A DNA stretch of 64,000 nucleotides from JAPPLB01 sp965218555 (lineage in GTDB: Bacteria; Acidobacteriota; Terriglobia; Bryobacterales; UBA6623): the NCBI GenBank assembly GCA_965218555.1, contig OZ244625.1:4774001-4838000 (forward strand), in the 5' to 3' direction. The position numbers and the translations under genes were made by a program. Numbering within the stretch: the stretch's first letter is position 1; each line of letters begins with the position of its first letter. Under the pieces are notes generated by a model, which was not told the DNA's origin, did not search any database, and worked only from the letters and a program-made list of their open reading frames with translations. Shown one piece after another: positions 51,539-59,091 of the stretch.

Positions 51539-52606
51539 ATGGTCCAACGCGCCGCCGGGGCTACGACCGGGAAACGCTACGACATCGCACGGTCTTACGA
51601 CTGGAACTACGATAACGTTCCTGCGCCGCCGGAGATTGAAGTTCCCGACGTACCCGGAGAATGGCATTTCTGCGGCCTGCCAGTCGCCTCGCCGCTCGGT
51701 ATCCCGGCCGGTCCTCTCCTGAACAGCAAGTGGATTCTCTACTACGCGCGGTTGGGCTACGACGTCCTGACCTACAAGACGGTCCGATCGAGCTACCGCG
51801 CCTGCTACGAACCGCCCAATCTCTTGCCTGTCTCCGTGCAGCGCATGTCGGGTGATGGCGCCGAGATCCCCGCCGCTCCGTACAACGGCCCCTATGACAC
51901 CTGGGCGATCTCCTTCGGCATGCCCTCGAAAGACCCCGCCACCTGGCGGGCTGACATCGAGAAGGCTCGCGTCGGGCTCGGGCCCAGGCAAGTCCTCTCG
52001 GTCTCCGTAGTCGCTTCGCCGGAAGCAGGCTGGAGCCTCGGGCAACTGGCCGCCGACTTCGCGCAATGCGCGAAGTGGGCCGTCGATTCCGGGGCTCATG
52101 TCGTCGAAGCGAACCTGTCCTGCCCCAACGTCTGCACGAAGGAAGCGGACCTCTATCTCGACGCCGAAGCCGCCGCCGAGATCTCCGCCGAGATTCGCGC
52201 GCGCATTCCGGCAACGCCCCTGGTCCTCAAGATCGGCCTTTTCCACAACCCGGACCAGGCCGAAGGTGTTGTGAGAGCCGTCACTCCCCACGTCGACGCC
52301 CTCAGCTCCACCAACTCACTCACCGCTCCGGTTCGCGGTCTTACGGGTGAACTGCTGTTCGGAAGCCTCCGCCGCGGGGTCGGCGGCGGCGCGATCACCG
52401 AACGCTGCAACGAAGAGTTGAAGATGCTGTCACAAATCATTGATTCAACAAAGTCTTCGCTTCTTCTTATCGGAGTAGGAGGCGTGATGAACGCGAGCGA
52501 CGTTCGAGACCGTCTCGCCGCCGGCGCTCACAACGTTCACCTCGCCACGGCGCCCATGCTCAGCCATCTCGCCGGCATCGACATCCGGCGGTCCCTGGCA
52601 TCATGA
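51539..52606 (+). CDS. Dihydroorotate-dehydrogenase-like flavoprotein
   Basis: 355 residues. A TIM-barrel FMN protein: LPVASPLGIPAGPLLNSKWI near the N-terminus, a YDVLTYKTVRSSYR strand, HVVEANLSCPNVCTKEADLY (the NLSCPN motif of DHOD class 1 and dihydropyrimidine dehydrogenase enzymes), PLVLKIGLF with the catalytic-loop lysine, LSSTNSLTAPVRGLTGELLF and the phosphate-binding LLIGVGGVMNASDVRDRLAA. The spacing differs from true PyrD, and the N-terminal 40 residues are extra, so I do not use the pyrD symbol. It could oxidise dihydroorotate or reduce a pyrimidine or another ring. A standalone gene, its promoter shared with the divergent sulfatase. Confidence 0.8.
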   Translation: MVQRAAGATTGKRYDIARSYDWNYDNVPAPPEIEVPDVPGEWHFCGLPVASPLGIPAGPLLNSKWILYYARLGYDVLTYKTVRSSYRACYEPPNLLPVSVQRMSGDGAEIPAAPYNGPYDTWAISFGMPSKDPATWRADIEKARVGLGPRQVLSVSVVASPEAGWSLGQLAADFAQCAKWAVDSGAHVVEANLSCPNVCTKEADLYLDAEAAAEISAEIRARIPATPLVLKIGLFHNPDQAEGVVRAVTPHVDALSSTNSLTAPVRGLTGELLFGSLRRGVGGGAITERCNEELKMLSQIIDSTKSSLLLIGVGGVMNASDVRDRLAAGAHNVHLATAPMLSHLAGIDIRRSLAS

Positions 52607-52629
52607 GCCGACCACCCGGGTTGCTTTGA

Positions 52630-52782
52630 AACCAGTGCGGCTTTGTCGTTGCAGATGCGCGTTTGAGTTCATTGGTAAAGACCAAGTAGTCCACCACCAA
52701 GCTGTCCGGCTTGTCTCCTAAATACGCGATTTACGCGGGTGATGGCCTCAATCAGCCCGTGGACGCGGATCCGCTTGTCTAC
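52630..52782 (-). pseudogene. Fragment of a type I restriction enzyme HsdR subunit
   Basis: On the minus strand one frame reads VDKRIRVHGLIEAITRVNRV, then FR. The next frame continues DKPDSLVVDYLVFTNELKRA, then SAT. Type I restriction HsdR helicase domains contain (Y)(V/L)DKP.[31 protein letters not shown].AL. The fragment is about 50 residues with one frameshift. It is cut at 52782 by the left end of the IS630 remnant. It shows that a restriction-modification locus once lay here. Confidence 0.6.
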
Positions 52783-52807
52783 TTATTGAGTGTCGCATAG
52801 CATACCG

Positions 52808-53451
52808 TCAATCAAAACAAAGAGAAGACTGCTTCCAGAAGGCAGTAATCAAGCGCGGTTTGCGGCGCATGCGGCGCAGCGCCTGGCGAGCACGCGCACT
52901 TGGCTCGCGGCAGTCCTTCGGACAGACGTTGGGCCGTTCGTGCTGCTTCCAGAAGGCCCAGATGTACTGCACCGGGTTCAGCTCCGGCGCATAGGGCGGC
53001 AAGTACTCCGTCACGATGCGCCCCTTGGAGAGTTCGATGAACTCCCGCACCAGGCGGCTGCGGTGGGCCGGCAATCGATCCCAGACGATCAGCAACGGTT
53101 GGTCGATGTGACGCACGAGCGCTTTGAGAAAGTCGATCACCTCGGCTTGGCTGATCGCGCCGGGATCGAGCCGGAAGTAGAAGTTGCGCAGCGTCTAGCG
53201 GCGTCTAGCGGCGTCTAACAGCGGCTAGCGGCGTCTAACAGCGGCTTGCGCCCGGCTCGCCCGGCTTGACGCAGCCCGGCCGGTCCCTGCCGACGGTACT
53301 GCCGCCGCCATGCACTCACGGTTTGCCGCGCGACCTTCTCCCGTCTCGCCGTCGCGGACTGATTCAGGCCTTGGTCGAGCAGTCGCATCGCTTCGAAACG
53401 GCGCTTCTCCAGCGCCTCGAAATCCCGCTTCACCCCTTTGGGGTTGCCCAT
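52808..53451 (-). pseudogene. IS630-family transposase, N- and C-terminal pieces only
   Basis: The N-terminal piece (ATG 53451 to 53215) is the helix-turn-helix domain: MGNPKGVKRDFEALEKRRFE, then QSATARREKVARQTVSAWRR and AGRKPLLDAA. The C-terminal piece (about 53194 to 52808) holds part of the DDE domain: LRNFYFRLDPGAISQAEVID, VWDRLPAHRSRLVREFIEL and EYLPPYAPELNPVQYIWAFW, with the second Asp and the final Glu-equivalent region. The middle, including the first catalytic Asp, is missing. The junction is filled by GCGTCTAGCG-type 10-mers that repeat the codons of the domain end. Not functional. Confidence 0.82.
53191..53250. repeat. Six imperfect 10-bp tandem repeats at the IS630 deletion junction
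   Basis: The units read GCGTCTAGCG (twice), GCGTCTAACA, GCGGCTAGCG, GCGTCTAACA, GCGGCTTGCG. The last two are the native end of the helix-turn-helix coding sequence (LLDAA/KPL reversed). The others look like slippage copies of it. Confidence 0.75.
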
Positions 53452-53546
53452 ACCTATATAGATGCTGCAAATTACTGAAGGTGTCATAATACTTTGCGAG
53501 ACTCAATAGATGCGGGTGCATCCGGCTGCAACGAGTTCCTCGCGTC

Positions 53547-54111
53547 TGTCAACGCAATATAGAAAGTACCCCTGTTTGTGCAGTTTGCGCAATCTAGAAC
53601 GTTCCCCTTTCTCAGCATGGGTTCATTTTGCGGCAGCCGCAGCGGAAGGAGCCCGGAGGGCGACGGGAGCTACGGCGAACGGCGCTCGTCGTGAGGCGGA
53701 CCGAAAACGGCTGACGGTGCACGGACACTTGCTCAGGGGCAATATTTTTTGCCGGAAATTCCGGGAAATTCCGGGCAATTCCGGGCAGGCAAGCCGTGTC
53801 TGGGCGGCGGGCGCGGCGGTTCGGGCGGCGGTTTTTGGCTGTGCGTCCCTTGCGCACCCACGGCGAACCGAACGGCCATTCCGACGCCTGATTTGCGACC
53901 AAGACGCGCCCTCGATGCGCCTGGGGCGAAGGTCATCCGCCCGCAGCGCCCGCGCATCCTGTGCGGCTCTTTTCGACATGATTCCCGCCACCCTGTCGTC
54001 ATACTAGGCAGGACGGGGCGGCTAAAACAAGACTGAAGGGCTTCAGTACCTTGAGCGGAAGGGGAACGTTCTGCTTTGCTCACCAGGGGTATTTCTCACA
54101 TTGCGCCGACA
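53547..54111. mobile_element. Non-autonomous mobile element M2 (565 bp) with 15-bp direct repeats
   Basis: The left end is TGTCAACGCAATATAGAAAG, then TACCCCTG, and a second site GCGCAATCTAGAACGTTCCCC. The right end, reversed, is TGTCGGCGCAATGTGAGAAA, then TACCCC, and GAGCAAAGCAGAACGTTCCCC. Each terminus therefore has two tandem binding-site-like motifs. Flanks 53532-53546 and 54112-54126 (CGAGTTCC(T/C)CGCGTC) are a 15-bp direct repeat with one mismatch. The interior has an AATTCCGGG tandem tract (about 53756-53787) and the hairpin ACTGAAGGGCTTCAGT (54032-54047). No protein gene is supported. It is homologous to M1 at 48641. Confidence 0.75.
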
Positions 54112-54126
54112 CGAGTTCCCCGCGTC

Positions 54127-54353
54127 GCAGCGTCTAACAGCGGCTTGCGTCCCGCCCGCCCGGCTTGGAGCAAACCAGCGGCGCCCCGCTGGCGATACTC
54201 ACCCACCCAATGGCTCACACTTTGTTGTGCCGCTTTCACCTGTCGCGCCGCCGCGGACTGACTCCAGCCTTCGTCCACGACCAGCCGCACTGCCTCAAAC
54301 CGCCGCTTCTGCAGAGCCTCAAAACCTCGTCTTACACCTCTCGGGTTCCCCAT
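54127..54353 (-). pseudogene. Second IS630-type transposase remnant, helix-turn-helix domain only
   Basis: From ATG 54353: MGNPRGVRRGFEALQKRRFE, then QSAAARQVKAAQQSVSHWVG and AGRKPLLDAAT. It is a paralogue of the N-terminal piece at 53451, and homology ends at the same residue position (LLDAA). The reading then meets the direct repeat and right end of M2. The upstream side abuts the truncated IS5-type gene. Confidence 0.75.
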
Positions 54354-54356
54354 GTC

Positions 54357-54743
54357 TATTAAGATGAGAAAACCCTCGCTGTTCCATCCGCCGTGCGGTT
54401 TGCCGATCGCTTGGAGACCGTTTTTTTAACGCGCCCGTGCCGTCCGGATGCACCTTCACGAGGGTCGAGTCCATCGAAACGGCTTCGACCCGGATGCGCA
54501 CCAGTTGCTCGCGCTGGAGTTTCTCGAAGACGGCATCCAGCACGCCGTTGTCGGACCAGCGGTTCATGCGGGTGTAGATGGTGTGCCAGTTCCCGAAGCG
54601 TCGGGGCAGGCCGCGCCACTTGCAGCCCGGCTCGGCGACATATAAGATGGCGTTCAAAACCGTGAGATTCGACAGGCTCACGTTACCGCGCTGGCGCGGC
54701 AGGACGGGCTCAATACGGCGTATTGCTCCTCGGTGATCGCCAT
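54357..54743 (-). pseudogene. Truncated IS5-family (IS427-type) transposase
   Basis: Starting at ATG 54743 (MAITEEQYA) the frame shifts at once. It then continues RIEPVLPRQRGNVSLSNLTV, LNAILYVAEPGCKWRGLPRR, FGNWHTIYTRMNRWSDNGVL and VEAVSMDSTLVKVHPDGTGA, then LKK. An A-run after GALKK is the normal frameshift site between the two reading frames of this group. The second frame is present only as QAIGKPHGGWNS before it is cut by the IS630 fragment. The upstream region has a GTGTTAACAC palindrome near 54772-54781, typical of the ends of this group. Not functional. Confidence 0.82.
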
Positions 54744-54991
54744 GCCTGATTATAAAACATTCTTGCCGGTTAGTGTTAACACGCCCTAGCGTAGACCATG
54801 TCAGTTTGTTTCTCACGAGGCATTGTGTAGACGCTGCGCTGGCACGACCTCATGGATGCCGGGGGAAAAGCCGCGGCCGGCATCTAACGAAGCCACATCC
54901 GCTCCGATCGCCTGCCAGCGGCCATCGGCAAGCAACCGGCCGGCGGTCGAGCCGGAACCCGCGCCTCACTTGGGTCGATCTGCGGATCGCC
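54744..54991. other. IS5 end and intergenic region
   Basis: About 250 bp. It holds the probable inverted end of the IS5-type remnant (GTGTTAACAC near 54772-54781). No gene is supported further right. Confidence 0.4.
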
Positions 54992-55396
54992 TCACGACCG
55001 GCCCAGCACCACGCCAATCACGCCGCCGGTGAGACTCATTCGCACCGTGTTGACCAGCGTGTCGACCGGGATTGTCGCCGGTCCAGACAAGTTCATCGTT
55101 CCATACATCTCGAGGTTCAATCCCAAACCAAGCAGCAGGCCGAGCAGCGCGCCGGCCCTGGCCCCCGCGCCAAAGCTCGTTATCCCAGACCATCGACTCA
55201 GGATCACGGTAAGAAACGCAGCCAAGACAAGCTCCCCGAGAATCAGAGGGACCATGTCCGGCATGTCCTTGCCCACACCCGGCGTCATGTTGGCCCCGAA
55301 GAACTCACTCAACAGCAGGCCGTAGAACACAAACCCCAGGAGAAACAACATGACTCCCCCGGCCACCGAGGCTATCGCAAACTTCTTCGCATCCAT
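54992..55396 (-). CDS. DUF1761-like membrane protein
   Basis: 134 residues from ATG 55396 (MDAKKFAIASVAGGVMLFLL); the frame is open upstream without a better start. Four membrane helices. The N-terminal GGVMLFLLGFVFYGLLLSEF, then FGANM, and the later GARAGALLGLLLGLGLNLEM fit the DUF1761 family of small integral membrane proteins, whose function is unknown. A terminal GGVIGVVLGRS helix closes it. It stands between the transposon graveyard and an aminotransferase gene on the other strand. Confidence 0.75.
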   Translation of the reverse strand: MDAKKFAIASVAGGVMLFLLGFVFYGLLLSEFFGANMTPGVGKDMPDMVPLILGELVLAAFLTVILSRWSGITSFGAGARAGALLGLLLGLGLNLEMYGTMNLSGPATIPVDTLVNTVRMSLTGGVIGVVLGRS

Positions 55397-55706
55397 TGTC
55401 AACAGATCCTTTCGCGCCCGCTCATCCCGGCTCGAGCGTACACCCCCCATAGTGTAGGCCCGCCGCGGACCGCATCGCAATGAACGGTCTACGGAGGCGG
55501 ACCGATGCAGGCATGAGTCAATGAGAATTGCTCATTCGACCCCTGTCGCGCCGTGGGGATGCCGTAGCGAGCCCCTGCTTCCTATGGCGTGACGCGGCGT
55601 TGCTCATTGCGGACGGCAAGCCGACAGACGGGTTCGAGAGGGCGCGAAAGGTTTTTTTCGCCCAACTGGACAAATAGCGCTCCGAACCTATCTCAGCAGG
55701 GCTACG

Positions 55707-57080
55707 ATGAATATTTGCGGGCCGGAGTGGGTCCGCCGTACGGCCATGACCGGCTTTCCTGCATCCGATCGAATCCTCGATCGCAACCGACAATACATTC
55801 CCGGCGGCATCTCTTCCATCAATCGCCTCACGGACCCGAACATCGCCTTCGTGCGCGGCAAAGGTTCGCACATCCGGGATGCCGAAGGGCGTGAATACAT
55901 CGACTATCACGGGGCTTTCGCACCGCAATTCCTCGGCTACCAGCACCCGGAAGTGCATGCGGCGGTCCAACGCGTATTCGAAGACGGCCTGGACCTGTGG
56001 GGCTCCGGTCCGACGGAACTCGAAGGCCGGCTGGCGTATCTGATATGCGAGAAGATTCCCTGGATCGAGCGGGTAGCCGTGCTCAACAGCGGCAGCGAAG
56101 CGACGGCCCAGGCGATACGCCTGGCGCGGGCGGTGACGGCGAAGGATCACGTCATCGTGATGCAGGGCGGCTATAACGGCTGGCACAACGACGTCGCGGT
56201 GAACCTGATGACACCGCTCGATCAACTGGGCCCCCGCCGCTCGCCCGGAGAATACGAACTGGCCCCGCTCAGCGCCGGCATTCCGAATGCCCATCAGGCG
56301 CTGCTGCACGCCATCAATTTCAACGACCTCGATTCGGCGCGGTACGTTTGCGAGCGGTACCCCGTGGCGGCGCTGATCACCGAGCCGATCTTGCAGAACA
56401 TCGGGCTGATCAAGCCGCAGCCCGGCTATTTGCAAGGCCTGCGAGATCTTGCCGACGAGTTTGGTTTTCTGTTGATCTTCGACGAGATCAAGACCGGCTT
56501 TCGGCATGCATTCGGGGGCTACGCGGAGGTTAGCGGGGTGTTGCCGGATCTGGCCGTTTACGGAAAAGCGATCGCCAGCGGCTATCCGCTGGCCGCGATC
56601 GCCGGACCGGCCCGCTGGATGGAGCACTACGCTCACGACGATCCGTCCCGGCGCGTTCTGCTCGCCGGAACGTACAACGCCCATCCGGTACCGACAGCCG
56701 CCGCGGTGGCGACGCTCGAGTTCCTGCTCCGAGACGGCGGCGCACTGTACGAAAGGCTCGAACGACTCGGGTCCCGGATCGAGAAGGGCCTGACGCAGCG
56801 GCTCGCCGCGCACGAGATGCAAGGCGTCGTCGTCCGCCAGGGCAGCGCGTTCGTCGTTTTCTTCATGGATCACCATCCGGTCGATTGGCATGACCTGGCG
56901 GGGAACCACGACTACGAGCTCGACAGGGCCTTCCGCCTGGCGCTGATTGAAGACGGCATCTTCTTCTTCCCCATCGCCACCAAGCAGTGTTCGATCACGG
57001 CCGCCCACACCGAAGCGGACATCGACCAGACGATAGCGGTCGTGGACCGCGCTCTGACGGCTGTGCTTGCCACCCGCTAG
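55707..57080 (+). CDS. Class III PLP aminotransferase (glutamate-1-semialdehyde aminomutase-like)
   Basis: 457 residues from ATG 55707, with CAGCAGGG upstream; the frame's second Met at 55746 is possible. The N-terminal block DRNRQYIPGGISSINR is the HemL-type start. PLP site motifs are AVLNSGSEATAQAIRLARAV, the LLIFDEIKTGFRHAFGGYAE Asp block and the Schiff-base lysine in LAVYGKAIASGYPLAAIAG. The C-terminus has IFFFPIATKQCSITAAHTEA. Relatives include HemL and amino-group transferases of secondary metabolism. With no other haem genes nearby I prefer a transaminase/aminomutase of unknown substrate over true HemL. Cytoplasmic, single gene. Confidence 0.85.
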   Translation: MNICGPEWVRRTAMTGFPASDRILDRNRQYIPGGISSINRLTDPNIAFVRGKGSHIRDAEGREYIDYHGAFAPQFLGYQHPEVHAAVQRVFEDGLDLWGSGPTELEGRLAYLICEKIPWIERVAVLNSGSEATAQAIRLARAVTAKDHVIVMQGGYNGWHNDVAVNLMTPLDQLGPRRSPGEYELAPLSAGIPNAHQALLHAINFNDLDSARYVCERYPVAALITEPILQNIGLIKPQPGYLQGLRDLADEFGFLLIFDEIKTGFRHAFGGYAEVSGVLPDLAVYGKAIASGYPLAAIAGPARWMEHYAHDDPSRRVLLAGTYNAHPVPTAAAVATLEFLLRDGGALYERLERLGSRIEKGLTQRLAAHEMQGVVVRQGSAFVVFFMDHHPVDWHDLAGNHDYELDRAFRLALIEDGIFFFPIATKQCSITAAHTEADIDQTIAVVDRALTAVLATR

Positions 57081-57157
57081 TGTGCTGTCTCTCAATTCTT
57101 ATACAGTGAGCCATACCCTCGTCCGCACCTCCGAAAGACCCCGAAAGGAAACTACCA

Positions 57158-57499
57158 ATGGCAACCCGGACTGAACCGCCCGCCACAGAGACCACTGGGG
57201 CGCTTTTTCGCGACCTCCGCAGTGCCGGCGTCGAAGCCGATCTGGCCTACCGCGCCGATGACGAGGTCCGGGCTCAAGCGGGCCAGAATGTCATCACGGT
57301 CGTCAATGCCCGCTTCGCGGAGCTTAGCGCCAAGATCGATGCCCAAAGCACCGGACTCAGCACCAAGATCGACGCTGTGAACAGCCGTATTGACGCTGTG
57401 AACAGCCGCATCGACACCTTGCAGCGGGTCATCTGGCCGCTCGTGGTGCTGCTGGCCTCAACCGTCTTCGGTTTGCTCTACCGCGTTTTCACTTCTTGA
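57158..57499 (+). CDS. Coiled-coil protein with C-terminal membrane anchor
   Basis: 113 residues from ATG 57158 with AAAGGAAA upstream. A soluble N-terminal part (FRDLRSAGVEADLAYRADDE) is followed by a coiled coil with an in-frame repeat, STKIDAVNSRIDAVNSRIDT, and then a single membrane helix at about 90-109 (VIWPLVVLLASTVFGLLYRV). Such tail-anchored coiled-coil proteins (DUF1640-like) are widespread and uncharacterised. It precedes an HNH nuclease gene by 88 bp. Confidence 0.65.
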   Translation: MATRTEPPATETTGALFRDLRSAGVEADLAYRADDEVRAQAGQNVITVVNARFAELSAKIDAQSTGLSTKIDAVNSRIDAVNSRIDTLQRVIWPLVVLLASTVFGLLYRVFTS

Positions 57500-57587
57500 A
57501 CGCTGCTCTCGACCAGGTTTTTCTCAAGCGCCGCCAAGCGCTGCCCGACGACCGGAGCGCGCTGACCTCAAGGCACTTGGAGCCCCA

Positions 57588-57929
57588 ATGTCGGGAGATA
57601 CTGTCACTCGGTGCTTCGGCTCGTGGAAGAAAGCTCTTGAGCTGACTGCCCAATATGCCGACAGAAAACGTCAGTCGGAACCACCGGAATCGACGTCAAC
57701 TGAGCGGATGCCCTCTACAGCACGCGCAGACAGGGCGAGTCTCTCGATTCGCAAACGGTTTCTCGTGCTGAAACGAGACAGTTACAGGTGTCGACTCTGC
57801 GGGGCGGCGGGTGTGCGGCTTGAGGTTGACCACGTCGTTCCTGTTGCGCGTGGCGGAACAGATGCGCCGGGTAATCTTCAAACACTTTGCTTCTCTTGTA
57901 ATCGAGGTAAGCGCGACAGCCTCCAATGA
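57588..57929 (+). CDS. HNH endonuclease, probably N-terminally shortened
   Basis: 113 residues from ATG 57588; the frame is open for some codons upstream. Near the start, DTVTRCFGSWKKALE matches the HNH-associated repeat found in homing-endonuclease-like proteins (..RFGSWKKALEAAG); relatives usually carry two or more such repeats, so part may be lost. The catalytic domain has zinc-type YRCRLCGAAG, the HNH His in LEVDHVVPVARGGTD, and NLQTLCFSCNRGKRDSLQ, with both CxxC pairs and the Asn. It would make a DNA break with a metal ion. It sits next to an IS630 insertion and may be a mobile-element or defence remnant. Confidence 0.75.
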   Translation: MSGDTVTRCFGSWKKALELTAQYADRKRQSEPPESTSTERMPSTARADRASLSIRKRFLVLKRDSYRCRLCGAAGVRLEVDHVVPVARGGTDAPGNLQTLCFSCNRGKRDSLQ

Positions 57930-57978
57930 GTCCCGACCTGGAGAGTCCGCGGGGCCTACATGCATGATCGTGCAGCTA

Positions 57979-59003
57979 GAGCATTTTCAGCGATAATGAA
58001 GACGGCTCTGGCGAATGCTTCGACGCGAAGACGATGGCGAAAGCCTATGCGGACGATTTGCGCCGCAAACTCATCGAGGCGCATCAGCAGGGAGAAGGAA
58101 GTCTGGAAGTGTTGGCCCGGCGATTCCACGTCAGCGTGGGCTGGGCCAAGAAGGTGTCGGCGACGTTTCGACGCACCGGCAGTTGGGCGCGCCCACCGTC
58201 GGGCCGGCGAGGTCCGCGCAGCAAATTTACTGCGGAGATACGCCGGCAGGTGGGCGCATGGATCGAAGAGCATCCCGATCTGACTTTGCACGAACTGCAG
58301 TCGCGGCTGCGCGACGAGTTGCGGCTGAGAGCGAGTATCGGTCGGTTGTGGAGTCTGTTGCGCGAGTTGGGGCTGCGCTTAAAAAAAAATCGCTCTAGGC
58401 CGCTGAGCAAGACACCGCCGCCAACCGACAGCGACGTTCTCGGTGGCGGGAACAAGTAAGACGGATCGACCCGGAAAGATTGATTTTCTTGGACGAAAGC
58501 AGTGTGGCTACGGAAATGACTCGACGCTACGGGCGCGCACGGCGAGGCCGACGCGTGCGGGAAGGCGTGCCTGCGAGGCGTTGGCGAACGTTGAGCGTCT
58601 TGGGGGCGATTCGCCGTTGCGGATGGGTTGGAGCCATGACCATCGAGGCGCCGACCGACGGCGAGATATTCCTCGCCTACCTGCAGCAGGTGCTGGGCCA
58701 ACAGCTCCAACCCGGCGACGTCGTGGTGATGGACAATCTGGCGGCCCATAAGGTCGCAGGGGTACGCGAAAGCATCCAGGCGCGCGGCGCCGAGCTACTC
58801 TATCTGCCACCCTACTCGCCCGACTTCAACCCCATCGAACCGTGCTGGGCTCAGGTCAAGCAACAACTGCGCACCGCCAAGGCCCGCTCGCTTGCCACGC
58901 TCGAGACATGCCTCGCCGCTGCCCTCGCCGCTGTGACTCCGCACAACATTCAAGCTTGCTTCCGCCACTGCGGCTACGGACTATGAAATCTTTGAAAATG
59001 CTC
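57979..59003 (+). mobile_element. IS630-family insertion sequence (about 1025 bp)
   Basis: The inverted ends are GAGCATTTTCAG (from 57979) and the reverse of TTGAAAATGCTC (ending 59003). Each end is flanked by TA (57977-57978 and 59004-59005), the duplicated target dinucleotide of this family. The interior is one transposase in two frames. The length is normal for the family. Confidence 0.88.
58034..58986 (+). pseudogene. IS630 transposase in two frames, with an in-frame stop after the slippery site
   Basis: The first frame (ATG 58034) holds the helix-turn-helix domain: AKAYADDLRRKLIEAHQQGE, VLARRFHVSVGWAKKVSATF and LRASIGRLWSLLRELGLRLK. The second frame holds the DDE domain: LIFLDESSVATEMTRRYGRA (first Asp), VVMDNLAAHKVAGVRESIQA (second Asp) and LYLPPYSPDFNPIEPCWAQV (Glu). 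Nine As at 58381-58389 give the -1 frameshift expected of this family. However, in the shifted frame LKKKSL is followed by TAG (58396-58398) where relatives continue into AAEQDTAANRQR. Readthrough would therefore fail, and the copy is probably inactive unless this is a sequencing error. Confidence 0.85.
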
Positions 59004-59091
59004 TAGCCAGGCCACTGCCGCTGCTCAACGCGGTGGATTCGATCCGTGCCCGGATTGAAACTGTGCGGGCACGCGGGGATAATGGCGTGCA

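Larger units (their letters stand above)
52784..53508 (-). mobile_element. IS630-family element, internally deleted
   Basis: Inverted ends match: the left end reads TATTGAGTGTCGCATAGCAT from 52784, and the right end, reversed from 53508, reads TATTGAGTCTCGCAAAGTAT. Both ends begin with TA, the IS630 target dinucleotide. At 725 bp it is about 350 bp shorter than a full element. The interior holds the two transposase pieces described separately and an array of six 10-bp near-repeats at 53191-53250. Confidence 0.75.

Noticed and set aside
55518..57095. Minus-strand open frame of 525 codons
   Set aside because: It is antisense to the class III aminotransferase, whose motifs are complete.
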